Assembly (NCBI RefSeq): GCF_023573145.1
Contig: NZ_CP097635.1
Coordinates: 248,001 to 312,000 of the forward strand
Reading direction: 5' to 3'
DNA: 64,000 nucleotides
Origin: Aquincola tertiaricarbonis
GTDB taxonomy: Bacteria > Pseudomonadota > Gammaproteobacteria > Burkholderiales > Burkholderiaceae_C
The translations under genes were made by a program, and so were the position numbers. Each line of letters begins with the position of its first letter. Position 1 is the stretch's first letter. Under the pieces are notes generated by a model. The model had not been told where the DNA came from, ran no database searches, and saw only the letters and a program-made list of their open reading frames with translations. Positions 25,661 to 34,561 of this stretch are shown here, piece by piece.

Positions 25661-28383
25661 CCGCGGGACCAGGTGCCATCGCGCCGGTGGTGCGGCTGCA
25701 GGGCGTGCAGCAGCGCTACGGCGCCACGCAGGCGCTGGCCGGGCTGACGCTCGACCTGCCGGCCGGCTGCATGGTGGGCCTGATCGGCCCCGACGGCGTG
25801 GGCAAGTCCAGCGTGCTGTCGCTGGTGGCGGGCGCGCGCCGGGTGCAGGCCGGCTGCGTGCAGGTGCTGGGCGGCGACATCGCCGATGCGGCACACCGCC
25901 AAGCCATCGGCCCGCGCATCGCCTACATGCCGCAGGGCCTGGGCCGTAACCTCTACCCGACGCTGTCGGTGGAAGAAAACCTGCAGTTCTTCGCCCGCCT
26001 CTTCGGCCATGAAGCGGCCGAGCGACGGCGCCGCATCGACAGCCTGACCGCCGCCACCGGGCTGCAGCGGTTCCTGTCGCGGCCGGCGGGCAAGCTCTCG
26101 GGCGGCATGAAGCAGAAGCTGGGGCTGTGCTGCGCCCTCATCCACGACCCCGACCTGCTGATCCTGGACGAGCCCACCACCGGCGTCGATCCGCTGGCCC
26201 GCGCGCAGTTCTGGGAGCTGATCGCCCGCATCCGCAGCGAGCGCACGGGCATGTCCGTCATCGTGGCCACCGCCTACATGGACGAAGCCCAGCGCTTTGA
26301 GTGGCTGGTGGCAATGGACGCCGGCCAGGTGCTGGCCACCGGCACGCCGGCCGAGCTGCTGGCCCGCACCGGCGCCGCTTCCCTGGAGCAGGCCTTCATC
26401 ACGCTGCTGCCCGAAGCGCGCAAGCGCGGCCATGCGCCGGTGCTCATCCCGCCGCTGCAGGCGGCCGAGGACGACATCGCCATCGAGGCGCGCGGGCTGA
26501 CCATGCGCTTCGGTGACTTCGTGGCGGTAGACCGGGTGAGCTTTCGCATCCGGCGTGGCGAGATCTTCGGCTTCCTCGGCTCCAACGGCTGCGGCAAGTC
26601 CACCACCATGAAGATGCTCACCGGCCTGCTGCCGGCCACCGAGGGCCAGGCCTGGCTGTTCGGCCGCGAGATCGATCCGCGCGACCTGGCCACCCGCCGC
26701 CGCGTGGGCTACATGTCGCAGGCCTTCTCGCTGTATGGCGAGCTGACGGTGCGGCAGAACCTGGTGCTGCATGCACGGCTCTTCCAGGTGCCGGCGGCCG
26801 AGATCCCGGCGCGGGTGGACGAGATGGCCGAGCGCTTCGGCCTGCAAGCGGTGCAGGCCAGCCTGCCCGAGAGCCTGCCTCTGGGCATGCGGCAGCGCCT
26901 GTCGCTGGCCGTGGCCATGGTGCACCGGCCCGAGCTGCTGATCCTGGACGAACCCACCTCGGGCGTGGACCCGGTGGCCCGTGATGCCTTCTGGCGGCTG
27001 CTGGTCGAGCTGTCGCGGCGCGACCGCGTCACCATCTTCATCTCCACCCACTTCATGAACGAGGCCGAGCGCTGCGACCGCATGTCGATGATGCATGCCG
27101 GCCGCGTGCTGGACAGCGATGCACCGGCCCGGCTGGTGGCCCAACGCGGCGCCGCCACGCTGGAAGAGGCCTTCATCGGCTACCTGCTGGAAGCCGACCC
27201 CGGCCAGCAGGCCGCGCCTGAAACCGGCGGGCCGGTGGCCGCCCCGGCCGGTAGCGCGGCGCCCCGCCACCACCGCTTCAGCCTGCAGCGGCTGCTGGCC
27301 TACCTGTGGCGCGAGGCGCTGGAGCTGCGCCGCGACCCGGTGCGCGGCACGCTGGCACTGGCCGGCTCCTTGATCCTGATGGCGGTGATCGGCTACGGCA
27401 TCAACCTCGACGTGGAGCACCTGCGCTATGCGGTGCTGGACCGCGACCAGTCCACGCTGAGCCAGAGCTACCGGCTGGCTTTGTCGGGCTCGCGCTACTT
27501 CAGCGAGCAGCCGCCCATCACCGACGATGCCGACATGGAGCGCCGGCTGCGCAGCGGCGAGCTGTCGCTGGCGGTGGAGATACCGCCCGGCTTCGCGCGC
27601 CAGGTGCTGCGCGGCCAGCCGGTGCAGGTGGGCGCCTGGATCGACGGCGCGATGCCGCAGCGCGCCGAGACCGCGCGCGGCTATGTGCAAGGCATCCACC
27701 AGCACTGGCTGGCCGAGCAGACGGCGGGCGCCGGTGGCCAGCCGGGTGTTGAAACGCGCTTCCGCTACAACCCCGACGTGCGCAGCCTGCCGGCCATGGT
27801 GCCGGCCACCATCCCGCTGCTGCTGCTGATGCTGCCGGCCATGCTCACCGCGCTGGCGGTGGTGCGCGAGAAGGAAACCGGCTCCATCCTCAACCTGTAC
27901 GTCACGCCGGTGACGCGGACCGAGTTCCTGCTGGGCAAGCAGCTGCCCTACGTGGCCCTGGCCATGCTCAACTTCCTGCTGATGAGCGGGATGGCCGTCA
28001 CCGTGTTCCAGGTGCCGATCACCGGCAGCTTTGCCACGCTGGCGTTGGGCGCGCTGCTGTTCAGCCTGTGTTCCACCGGCATGGGGCTGCTGGCTTCCAG
28101 CGTCACGCGCAGCCAGATCGCGGCGCTGTTCATCACGATGATCGGCACCATCTTGCCGGCCACGCAGTTCGCGGGGCTGCTCGACCCGGTGACCTCGCTG
28201 CAGGGCGGCGCCCGCCTGGTGGGTGAGCTGTACCCGGCTTCGCACATGATCAACCTCAGCCGCGGGGTGTTCAGCAAGGCGCTGGGCGCGGCCGACCTGC
28301 AGCATGCGCTGACGAGCATGGCGCTGGCGGTGCCGGTGATCCTGGGTGTAGCCATCGCCCTGCTGCGAAAACAAGACGCCTGA
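25657..28383 (+). CDS. rbbA: RbbA-like ABC transporter: two ATPase domains fused to a permease
   Basis: Encodes 908 aa, close to Escherichia coli RbbA. ATPase domain 1 (about 10-245) has Walker [10 protein letters not shown], signature LSGGMKQ and Walker [14 protein letters not shown]. Domain 2 (about 275-515) has Walker [10 protein letters not shown], a degenerate signature (LPLGMRQ in place of LSGGQ) and Walker [14 protein letters not shown]. The C-terminal 360 residues are an ABC-2 type permease with a periplasmic loop and about six helices ([11 protein letters not shown], then [18 protein letters not shown] onward). The start is a GTG overlapping the adaptor stop. Gene order adaptor-RbbA-YhhJ matches the enterobacterial yhiI-rbbA-yhhJ unit. 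RbbA has been described as ribosome-associated, but here a tripartite exporter is the simpler reading. Confidence 0.9.
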   Translation: MTAGPGAIAPVVRLQGVQQRYGATQALAGLTLDLPAGCMVGLIGPDGVGKSSVLSLVAGARRVQAGCVQVLGGDIADAAHRQAIGPRIAYMPQGLGRNLYPTLSVEENLQFFARLFGHEAAERRRRIDSLTAATGLQRFLSRPAGKLSGGMKQKLGLCCALIHDPDLLILDEPTTGVDPLARAQFWELIARIRSERTGMSVIVATAYMDEAQRFEWLVAMDAGQVLATGTPAELLARTGAASLEQAFITLLPEARKRGHAPVLIPPLQAAEDDIAIEARGLTMRFGDFVAVDRVSFRIRRGEIFGFLGSNGCGKSTTMKMLTGLLPATEGQAWLFGREIDPRDLATRRRVGYMSQAFSLYGELTVRQNLVLHARLFQVPAAEIPARVDEMAERFGLQAVQASLPESLPLGMRQRLSLAVAMVHRPELLILDEPTSGVDPVARDAFWRLLVELSRRDRVTIFISTHFMNEAERCDRMSMMHAGRVLDSDAPARLVAQRGAATLEEAFIGYLLEADPGQQAAPETGGPVAAPAGSAAPRHHRFSLQRLLAYLWREALELRRDPVRGTLALAGSLILMAVIGYGINLDVEHLRYAVLDRDQSTLSQSYRLALSGSRYFSEQPPITDDADMERRLRSGELSLAVEIPPGFARQVLRGQPVQVGAWIDGAMPQRAETARGYVQGIHQHWLAEQTAGAGGQPGVETRFRYNPDVRSLPAMVPATIPLLLLMLPAMLTALAVVREKETGSILNLYVTPVTRTEFLLGKQLPYVALAMLNFLLMSGMAVTVFQVPITGSFATLALGALLFSLCSTGMGLLASSVTRSQIAALFITMIGTILPATQFAGLLDPVTSLQGGARLVGELYPASHMINLSRGVFSKALGAADLQHALTSMALAVPVILGVAIALLRKQDA

Positions 28384-28387
28384 CCGA

Positions 28388-29515
28388 ATGCACCACTTCA
28401 TCGCCAACACCTGGCGCCTGGGCATCAAGGAGCTGTGGAGCCTGTGGCGCGACCCGGTGATGCTGCTGCTCATCGGCTACGTGTTCACGCTGGGCATCTA
28501 CAACGCCGCGCGGGTGCAGCCCGAAACGCTGAACAACGCGGCCATCGCCATCGTCGACGAGGACCGCTCGCCGCTGTCGCAGCGCATCACCAGCGCCTTC
28601 TACCCACCGCTGTTCAGCCCGCCGGTGATGATCGACTGGCCGCAGATGGATGCCGGCATGGACGCCGGCGACTTCACCTTCACGCTGGTGGTGCCGCGCC
28701 ACTTCCAGCGCGACGTGCTGGCCGGCCGCGGCCCGCAACTGCAGCTGAACGTGGACGCCACGCGCATGAGCCAGGCCTTCAGCGGCAGCAGCTATGTGCA
28801 GCAGATCGTGCTGGCCGAGGTGGCCGAGTTCACCCAGCACCATCGCGGCAGCGCCACCCCGCCGGTGGAGCTGGTGCTGCGCTCGCGCTTCAATCCCTCG
28901 CTCAGCCGCGCCTGGTTCGGCAGCCTGGTGGAGCTGATCAACTACATCACCATGCTGGCCATCGTGCTCACCGGCGCGGCGCTGATCCGCGAGCGCGAGC
29001 ACGGCACGGTGGAACACCTGCTGGTGATGCCGGTGACACCGGCGCAGATCATGCTGGCCAAGGTGTGGTCCATGGGCCTGGTGGTGCTGCTGGCGGCCTG
29101 GATGTCGATCACGCTGGTGGTGCGCGGCGCGCTGCAGGTGCCGGTGGCCGGCTCGCTGCCGCTGTTCTTTGCCGGGGCAGCGCTCAGCCTCTTTGCCACC
29201 ACCTCCATGGGCATCTTCATGGCCACCGTGGCGCGCAACATGCCCCAGTTCGGCATGCTGCTGGTCATCACCATCCTGCCGCTGCAGATGCTCTCGGGCG
29301 GCCAGACGCCGCGTGAGAGCATGCCCGCGCTGGTGCAGCAGGTGATGCTGGCCGCGCCCACCACCCACTTCGTGCAGCTGGGCCAGGCCATCCTGTTCCG
29401 CGGCGCGGGGCTGGCGGTGGTGTGGCCGCAGTTCGCGGCGCTGGCCTTCATCGGCGCGCTGCTGTTCGGCCTGTCGTTGCGGCGCTTCCGCAGCACCCTG
29501 GCGCAGATGGCCTGA
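28388..29515 (+). CDS. YhhJ-like ABC-2 type permease
   Basis: Encodes 375 aa. One helix near residues 25-45 (VMLLLIGYVFTLGIYNAA) is followed by a large extracytoplasmic domain (about 50-180, with IAIVDEDRSPLSQRI) and five to six helices from about residue 185, including TMLAIVLTGAALIREREHGTVEHLLVMP, a typical ABC-2 sequence. It pairs with the permease half of the RbbA-like protein to complete the inner-membrane channel. It starts 4 bases after that gene. The stop is 27 bases before the MaoC-Pta gene, so transcription probably continues. Confidence 0.92.
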   Translation: MHHFIANTWRLGIKELWSLWRDPVMLLLIGYVFTLGIYNAARVQPETLNNAAIAIVDEDRSPLSQRITSAFYPPLFSPPVMIDWPQMDAGMDAGDFTFTLVVPRHFQRDVLAGRGPQLQLNVDATRMSQAFSGSSYVQQIVLAEVAEFTQHHRGSATPPVELVLRSRFNPSLSRAWFGSLVELINYITMLAIVLTGAALIREREHGTVEHLLVMPVTPAQIMLAKVWSMGLVVLLAAWMSITLVVRGALQVPVAGSLPLFFAGAALSLFATTSMGIFMATVARNMPQFGMLLVITILPLQMLSGGQTPRESMPALVQQVMLAAPTTHFVQLGQAILFRGAGLAVVWPQFAALAFIGALLFGLSLRRFRSTLAQMA

Positions 29516-29542
29516 CGCCCTCCACCTTCCTCCACCGGCCCC

Positions 29543-30967
29543 ATGACCGACCACCCCGCCACCCCCGCCCCGCCGCTGACCCTGCTGCGCAACCGCACCT
29601 ACGACGAGCTGGCCGTGGGCGACAGCGCCCAGCTCGAACGCCAGCTCACCACCGAGGACATCCAGCTCTTCGCGGTGATGTCGGGCGACGTCAACCCCGC
29701 CCATCTGGACCCCGAGTTCGCAGCCTCCACGCAGTTCCACGGCGTCATCGCCCATGGCATGTGGGGCGGCGCCCTCATCTCCGCGGTGCTGGGCACGCGC
29801 CTGCCCGGCCCCGGCACCGTGTACCTGGGGCAGACGCTGCAGTTCCACGCCCCGGTGCGTGTGGGCGACCGCCTGACCGTGAGCGTGACCGTGACCGACA
29901 AGGAACCGGTGCACCGGCGCGTGCGCCTGGCCTGCCGCTGCGTCAACCAGCGGGGCAGCACCGTGATCGACGGCGAGGCCACGGTGCTGGCGCCGCAGCA
30001 GCGCATCGAGCGCCCGGCCGCCACGCTGCCCGAGGTGCGCCTGCTGGCCGCCGATGGCCTGCCGCGGCTGCTGCAGCAGGTGCTGCCGCTGGGCCCCATC
30101 CGCATGGCGGTGGTGCACCCCTGCGACGTGCTGAGCCTGGGTGGCGCGCTGGATGCACGGGCCGCCGGGCTGATCGAGCCGGTGCTGGTGGGGCCACGCG
30201 CCCGCATCGAGGCCGTGGCCGCCGAAGCCGGCCTGAGCCTGGACGGCGTGGCGCTGGAAGACGTGCCCCACAGCCATGCCGCCGCCGCCCGCGCCGCCGA
30301 GCTGGGCGCGGCCGGCCAGGTGCAGGCGCTGATGAAGGGCAGCCTGCACACCGACGAGCTGGTGGCCGCGCTGTTGCAGCCCGAAGCCGGCCTGCGCACC
30401 AAGCGCCGGCTGTCGCACTGCTTCGTGATGCAGACGCCTGCTTACCCGCGGCCCTTCATCATCACCGACGCGGCCATCAACATCGCGCCCACGCTGGAGC
30501 ACAAGGCCGACATCGTGCGCAATGCCATCACGCTGGCGCATGCCATCGGCGTGGCCGAGCCGCGGGTGGCCATCCTGGCCGCGGTGGAAACGGTGAACCC
30601 CGCGATGCCCGCCACGCTGGACGCCGCGGCGCTGTGCAAGATGGCCGAGCGCGGCCAGATCACCGGCGGCGTGCTCGATGGTCCGCTGGCCTTCGACAAC
30701 GCGGTGTCGGTGGCGGCGGCGCGCACCAAGGGCATCGTCTCGCCGGTGGCGGGCCAGGCCGACGTGCTGGTGGTGCCCGACCTGGAAAGCGGCAACATGC
30801 TGGCCAAACAGCTGGAATACCTGGGCGACGCCGCCAGCGCCGGCATCGTGCTGGGCGCCAGGCTGCCCATCGTGCTCACCAGCCGCGCCGACAGCCGCGA
30901 AACCCGCATCGCCTCCTGCGCCATCGCGGTGCTGCTGGCCCACCACTTCCGGAGCAACCCGCCATGA
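29543..30967 (+). CDS. Bifunctional MaoC-type enoyl-CoA hydratase / phosphate acyltransferase
   Basis: Encodes 474 aa in two domains. Residues 1-150 are a MaoC-like hot-dog hydratase (AVMSGDVNPAHLDPEFA near 40-56 with the catalytic Asp and His; GVIAHGMWGGALIS near 69-82). Residues 160-474 are a phosphotransacetylase/phosphotransbutyrylase domain (GAAGQVQALMKGSLHTDEL, VAGQADVLVVPDLESGNML). The first domain interconverts enoyl-CoA and 3-hydroxyacyl-CoA, which could feed the PHA synthase; the second turns acyl-CoA plus phosphate into acyl phosphate for the kinase encoded next. Its stop overlaps the kinase start (ATGA, 30964-30967). The fusion is a known arrangement in proteobacterial PHA-linked clusters. 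Confidence 0.93.
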   Translation: MTDHPATPAPPLTLLRNRTYDELAVGDSAQLERQLTTEDIQLFAVMSGDVNPAHLDPEFAASTQFHGVIAHGMWGGALISAVLGTRLPGPGTVYLGQTLQFHAPVRVGDRLTVSVTVTDKEPVHRRVRLACRCVNQRGSTVIDGEATVLAPQQRIERPAATLPEVRLLAADGLPRLLQQVLPLGPIRMAVVHPCDVLSLGGALDARAAGLIEPVLVGPRARIEAVAAEAGLSLDGVALEDVPHSHAAAARAAELGAAGQVQALMKGSLHTDELVAALLQPEAGLRTKRRLSHCFVMQTPAYPRPFIITDAAINIAPTLEHKADIVRNAITLAHAIGVAEPRVAILAAVETVNPAMPATLDAAALCKMAERGQITGGVLDGPLAFDNAVSVAAARTKGIVSPVAGQADVLVVPDLESGNMLAKQLEYLGDAASAGIVLGARLPIVLTSRADSRETRIASCAIAVLLAHHFRSNPP

Positions 30968-32157
30968 GCGCAGAGGGCCACATCGTGGTGCTGAACTGCG
31001 GCTCGTCGAGCATCAAGTTCGGCTTGTTCGCCAGGCCGGCCGAGGGTGGCGACCCGCCGCGGCAGGCCGACTGGCGCGGCCAGGTGCAGGGCATCGGCGG
31101 GCCGAAGGCCACGCTGGACCTGGGCGACGGCAGCCCGGCGCGCCCGCTGCAGCTGGATGCAGCGCATCCGTATGTGGCCGCACTGGCCGTCATCCGCACC
31201 GAGGTGCTGCGCTGGCTGGCTGGCCGGCCCATTGCCGCGGTGGCCCACCGTGTGGTGCATGGCGGGCCGCGGCACTTCGCGCCGGTGCGGGTGGACGCGG
31301 CGCTGCTGGCCGAGCTGAAGGGCCTGATTCCGCTGGCGCCGCTGCACCAGCCCTTTGCGCTGGAAGCGATGGAGATCCTGCTGCGCGAGCGGCCCGACCT
31401 GCCCCAGGTGGCCTGCTTCGACACCGGCTTCCACCACACGCTGCCGGTGGTGGAGCAGCTGCTGCCGCTGCCTTATGCGGCCTATGAACGCGGGCTGCGG
31501 CGCTATGGCTTCCATGGCCTGTCTTACGAGTACATGGCGGTGGCGCTGGCCGAGCGGCACGGCCCGCTGGCCCAGGGCCGCACGCTGGTGGCCCACCTGG
31601 GCTCGGGCGCCAGCCTGTGCGCGATGCAGGGCCTGCAAAGCGTGGCCACCACGATGGGCTTCTCGGCGCTGGACGGGCTGATGATGGGCACCCGCACCGG
31701 CGCGCTGGACCCCGGGGCGGTGCTGTACCTGATGGAGATCGAGCAGCTCACGGTGCAGCAGGTGGGCCAGGTGCTGTACCACGACAGCGGGCTGCTGGGC
31801 ATCTCGGGCCTGTCGGCCGACCCGCGGGTGCTGCTGGCGCACGAGGCCGACGAGCCGCGCGCCGCGCTGGCGCTGCAGCTGTACGTGCGCCGCATCGTGC
31901 GCGAGGTGGGCGCGCTGGTGGCGGTGATGGGCGGCCTGGACCTGCTGGTGTTCACCGCCGGCATCGGCGAGCACAGCGCGGTGCTGCGCCAGCGCATCGT
32001 GCAGGCGCTGGCCTGGCTGGGCCTGGCGCTGGACGAAGCGGCCAACGCGGCCGACGCGCCGGTGATCTCCGCCCCGGGCAGCGCTGTGCGCGTGGCGGTG
32101 GAGCCCACCCACGAAGAATGGATCTCGGCGCGGCATGCGGCACGGGTGATGACATGA
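30964..32157 (+). CDS. ackA: Acetate/propionate-family kinase
   Basis: Encodes 397 aa, the normal AckA length. Signatures are LNCGSSSIKFG (phosphate 1, residues 9-19), VVHGG near residue 100, DTGFHHTLP near 155, the YGFHGLSYEY loop and HLGSGASLCAM near 208 (phosphate 2), and FTAGIGEHSAVLR near 330. It converts acyl phosphate plus ADP to the short-chain acid plus ATP. With the preceding phosphate acyltransferase it gives substrate-level ATP from acetyl- or butyryl-CoA, which fits the FNR-like site at the operon head. It is the last gene of the operon; the metal-resistance genes begin 33 bases later. Confidence 0.94.
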   Translation: MSAEGHIVVLNCGSSSIKFGLFARPAEGGDPPRQADWRGQVQGIGGPKATLDLGDGSPARPLQLDAAHPYVAALAVIRTEVLRWLAGRPIAAVAHRVVHGGPRHFAPVRVDAALLAELKGLIPLAPLHQPFALEAMEILLRERPDLPQVACFDTGFHHTLPVVEQLLPLPYAAYERGLRRYGFHGLSYEYMAVALAERHGPLAQGRTLVAHLGSGASLCAMQGLQSVATTMGFSALDGLMMGTRTGALDPGAVLYLMEIEQLTVQQVGQVLYHDSGLLGISGLSADPRVLLAHEADEPRAALALQLYVRRIVREVGALVAVMGGLDLLVFTAGIGEHSAVLRQRIVQALAWLGLALDEAANAADAPVISAPGSAVRVAVEPTHEEWISARHAARVMT

Positions 32158-32190
32158 AAGCTCAACGTCCGGCCGCTACACTCGCGCCCC

Positions 32191-32553
32191 ATGCGCCGCT
32201 GGCTTGCCGTTCTGCTGCTGGTCTTGTTGCCGCTCCAGGTGTCCTGGGCTGCGGTGGCGGGCTATTGCGCGCTGGAATCGAGCCAGGCCGCCACGCACCT
32301 GGGGCACCACGACCATGCCGCGCATGAGCATGGTGCCGAGGCCGACGACGCATCGCCGACCGACACCTCGAAGGCGGCCACCTCCCACTTCGACTGCGGC
32401 CATTGCCATGGCCATTGCGCCGCGATGATCGACGGGCCACTGCCTGTGGCGGCCGAACAGCCCCGCGGCGCGCCGCCCCGCCTGGGCGACGCCCCGAGCA
32501 TGGACCCCATGCCGGCGCAACCCGAGCGCCCCCAGTGGGCACGCCTCGCCTGA
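32191..32553 (+). CDS. CzcI/CnrI-like small periplasmic metal-response protein
   Basis: Encodes 120 aa. It has a signal peptide (MRRWLAVLLLVLLPLQVSWA) and a mature part rich in His and Asp (HLGHHDHAAHEHG near residues 37-49; HFDCGHCHGHC near 70-80). Small His/Cys-rich exported proteins of this kind precede czcC in Czc/Cnr operons (CzcI, CnrI) and are thought to bind metal in the periplasm and tune expression. A TACACT -10-like hexamer lies 9-14 bases before the ATG, which would give a very short or absent leader. The last codons and the stop lie in a 9-bp hairpin (see 32542-32666). Confidence 0.8.
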   Translation: MRRWLAVLLLVLLPLQVSWAAVAGYCALESSQAATHLGHHDHAAHEHGAEADDASPTDTSKAATSHFDCGHCHGHCAAMIDGPLPVAAEQPRGAPPRLGDAPSMDPMPAQPERPQWARLA

Positions 32554-32666
32554 CCGGCGAGGCGGCTTCCCCGATCCCCTGACCACCGCCAGAGGCTGAG
32601 AGCCCCCGGGCCCCTGCCCGGCCGTGGCTTAGCCGCGCGCGACCCGTGGGTCGCACCTCGCCGGTC
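32542..32666 (+). promoter_or_regulatory. Three-segment alternative hairpin region between czcI-like and czcC-like genes
   Basis: Segment 1 CGCCTCGCC (32542-32550) pairs perfectly with GGCGAGGCG (32556-32564), a 9-bp stem with a 5-base loop containing the stop codon. The same middle strand, GACCGGCGAGG (32552-32562), is also perfectly complementary over 11 bp to CCTCGCCGGTC (32656-32666). The two pairings exclude each other, as in an attenuator. No T tract follows the first stem. Confidence 0.45.
32639..32654. promoter_or_regulatory. 7-bp palindrome GCGACCC-GT-GGGTCGC
   Basis: Perfect dyad (32639-32645 and 32648-32654) with a 2-bp centre, 46 bases upstream of the czcC-like ATG. The centre is too small for a full RNA hairpin, so a protein operator is likelier. 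It lies inside the loop of the long-range pairing at 32552-32666. Confidence 0.4.
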
Positions 32667-32699
32667 TCCCGTGTGTCCCCCTCAACACTGGAGCATCGG

Positions 32700-33956
32700 A
32701 TGCATCCGAGACAAAGACCCCGCACACCCTGGCGGCAGGCCTGGCTGGCCGCCGCTTTCGCCGGCCTCGCGGCCGGCGCATCGGCGCAGCAACCGGCCGG
32801 CACCACCGCCTCCCTGCCCGCCTTGTTCGAGGCCGCCTGGGCCCGCCAGCCCGAGGCGCAGGCCCTGCCGCTGCGGCGCGATGCCGCCCAGGCCCAGCGC
32901 CGCGCCGCCGACGCCTGGACGCCCGAGCCGCCGGCGCTGGAAGCCAGCCTGAAGACCGACCGCCTGCAACGCGACGAAGGCGCGCGTGAGATGGAGCTGG
33001 GCATCGCCGTGCCGCTGTGGCTGCCCGGCGAGCGCGGCAGCGCCGCCGCCCTGGCCCAGGCCGAGGCCAGCGCACTGGAAAGCCGCGCCCAGGCTGCCCG
33101 CCTGCGCCTGGCCGCCACCGTGCGCGAAGCCTGGTGGCAGTGGCAACGCGCCGGCCTGGAGCTGGACGTGGCGCGCGGCCAGCTGGACAGCGCCCAGGGC
33201 ATCGCCCGCGACGTGGCCCGCCGTGCCCAGGCCGGTGAACTGGCGCGCGCCGACCAGCACCAGGCCGACGGCGCCGTGGCCGCGGCGCAGGCCGCCCTGG
33301 CCAGCGCCGAAGCTGCCGCAACCGCGGCGCAGCTGCAGCTGCAGGCGCTGGCCGGCGCGGGCCCGCTGGCACCCCCGGCGGGCAGCCCGCCCGCCGAACC
33401 AGAGCCCCCACCGGCCGAGCCGGCAACGCACCCGGCCCTGCTGGAACTGGCCGACCGCGCCACCACGGCCGAGCGCAGTGCCGCGCTGGCGAGCCGGCAG
33501 TCGCGGGCCAACCCCGAGCTGCTGCTGGCCACCACGCGCGACCGCGGCGCCTACGGCGAACGTGAAGGCCGCACGCTGACGCTGGCGCTGCGTGTGCCCT
33601 TCGGCGGTGGCCCGCGCCACGACAGGCGCGTGGCCACGGCCCGCGCCGATGCGGCCGAGGCCCAGGCCCAGCTGGCGCTGGACCGTGAGCGCCTGCAGTG
33701 GGAGGCGCAAGCCGCCCGCGCGCAGGTGGCCGCGGCCCGCCAGCAGCTGGCCGCGGCCGAGCGCCGCGCCACGCTGGCCCGCGAGACCCGCGGCTTCTTC
33801 GACAAGTCGTTCCGCCTGGGCGAGACCGACCTGCCCACCCGGCTGCGCATCGAGACCGAAGCCGCCGAGGCCGAGCGCCAGGCCGCGCGCGCCCGCATCG
33901 ACCTGGCCGCCGCCATCTCCGCGCTGCGCCAGGCGCTGGGCCTGCTGCCGCTGTGA
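32700..33956 (+). CDS. CzcC-like TolC-family outer-membrane factor of a metal RND pump
   Basis: Encodes 418 aa from the ATG at 32700; an in-frame ATG at 32646 would add 18 residues before the signal peptide and is unlikely. The signal peptide is basic (HPRQRPRTPWRQ) with a core ending at GASAQ. The mature chain has the Ala/Gln/Arg-rich helical pattern of outer-membrane factors in two halves (ELGIAVPLWLPGERG near 95-110; LALRVPFGGGPRHDRRVATARADAAEAQAQ near 295-325). FFDKSFRLGETDLPTRLRIE near 365 is characteristic of CzcC-type channels. It forms the outer-membrane exit for the adaptor and RND pump at 34558-38823. Confidence 0.9.
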   Translation: MHPRQRPRTPWRQAWLAAAFAGLAAGASAQQPAGTTASLPALFEAAWARQPEAQALPLRRDAAQAQRRAADAWTPEPPALEASLKTDRLQRDEGAREMELGIAVPLWLPGERGSAAALAQAEASALESRAQAARLRLAATVREAWWQWQRAGLELDVARGQLDSAQGIARDVARRAQAGELARADQHQADGAVAAAQAALASAEAAATAAQLQLQALAGAGPLAPPAGSPPAEPEPPPAEPATHPALLELADRATTAERSAALASRQSRANPELLLATTRDRGAYGEREGRTLTLALRVPFGGGPRHDRRVATARADAAEAQAQLALDRERLQWEAQAARAQVAAARQQLAAAERRATLARETRGFFDKSFRLGETDLPTRLRIETEAAEAERQAARARIDLAAAISALRQALGLLPL

Positions 33957-34003
33957 GGCCCCACGGCCTGACCCGAACCCCAAGACAACCCCGGAACCCC
34001 TTC

Positions 34004-34561
34004 ATGAAATCCCTTTTTCTTGCAGCCGCATGGAGCCTGCTCGCAGCCCTGTGCGGGCCCGCCGTGGCCGGTGAAGGCCACGACCATGGCGATGCCGCGC
34101 CGGCCCAGGCCGGCCCGGCGGCCCCCCGCTTCAGCGCCGTGTCCGAGAGCTTCGAGCTGGTCGGCGTGCTGCGCGGCCGGCAGCTCACGCTGTACCTGGA
34201 CCGCAGCGCCGACAACAGCCCGGTGACCCAGGCGAGGATCGAGCTGGACATCGCCGGCACCTCCTACCCCGCCCAGCCGCACGACGACACCTACGAGGTG
34301 GTGCTGGCGGCCGAGCCGGCCCCCGGCGTGCTGCCCATCACCGCCACCGTCACCGCCGACCAGGAGATCGACCTGCTGGCCGGCGAGCTGGACCTGCATG
34401 GCCCGGCCGAGGACCACGACGCCGCGCATGCCAGCCCCTGGCTCCGCTACGCGGCCTGGACCGCTGGCGCCATGGCCTTGCTGGCCTTGTTGACCGCGGG
34501 AGGCCTGATGGCCAGGCGCCGCCTCGCCGCCCGCCACACCGACACCGGAGCCACCTCGTGA
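34004..34561 (+). CDS. His-rich exported protein of the metal efflux operon
   Basis: Encodes 185 aa. The signal peptide (MKSLFLAAAWSLLAALCGPAVA) is followed by GEGHDHGDA (residues 24-32), a potential metal site. Residues 45-130 look like a beta-sandwich (FELVGVLRGRQLTLYLDR, then PVTQARIELDIAGT), and one helix near 148-168 (AAWTAGAMALLALLTAGGLMA) anchors the C-terminus. Similar proteins sit between czcC and czcB in many Burkholderiales operons, apparently as periplasmic accessories. The stop overlaps the next GTG start. The same GEGHDHGDA leader begins the mature adaptor in the following gene, suggesting a copied segment. Exact role unknown. Confidence 0.82.
   Translation: MKSLFLAAAWSLLAALCGPAVAGEGHDHGDAAPAQAGPAAPRFSAVSESFELVGVLRGRQLTLYLDRSADNSPVTQARIELDIAGTSYPAQPHDDTYEVVLAAEPAPGVLPITATVTADQEIDLLAGELDLHGPAEDHDAAHASPWLRYAAWTAGAMALLALLTAGGLMARRRLAARHTDTGATS

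Noticed and set aside
24472..28473. 1333-codon minus-strand frame opposite the adaptor and RbbA-like genes
   Set aside because: No motifs, shadow-like composition, and it covers several clearly real plus-strand genes.
24590..29515. Treating the RbbA-like unit as a drug exporter of known specificity
   Set aside because: Adaptor, ATPase-permease and permease are clear, but nothing in the sequence identifies the exported compound.
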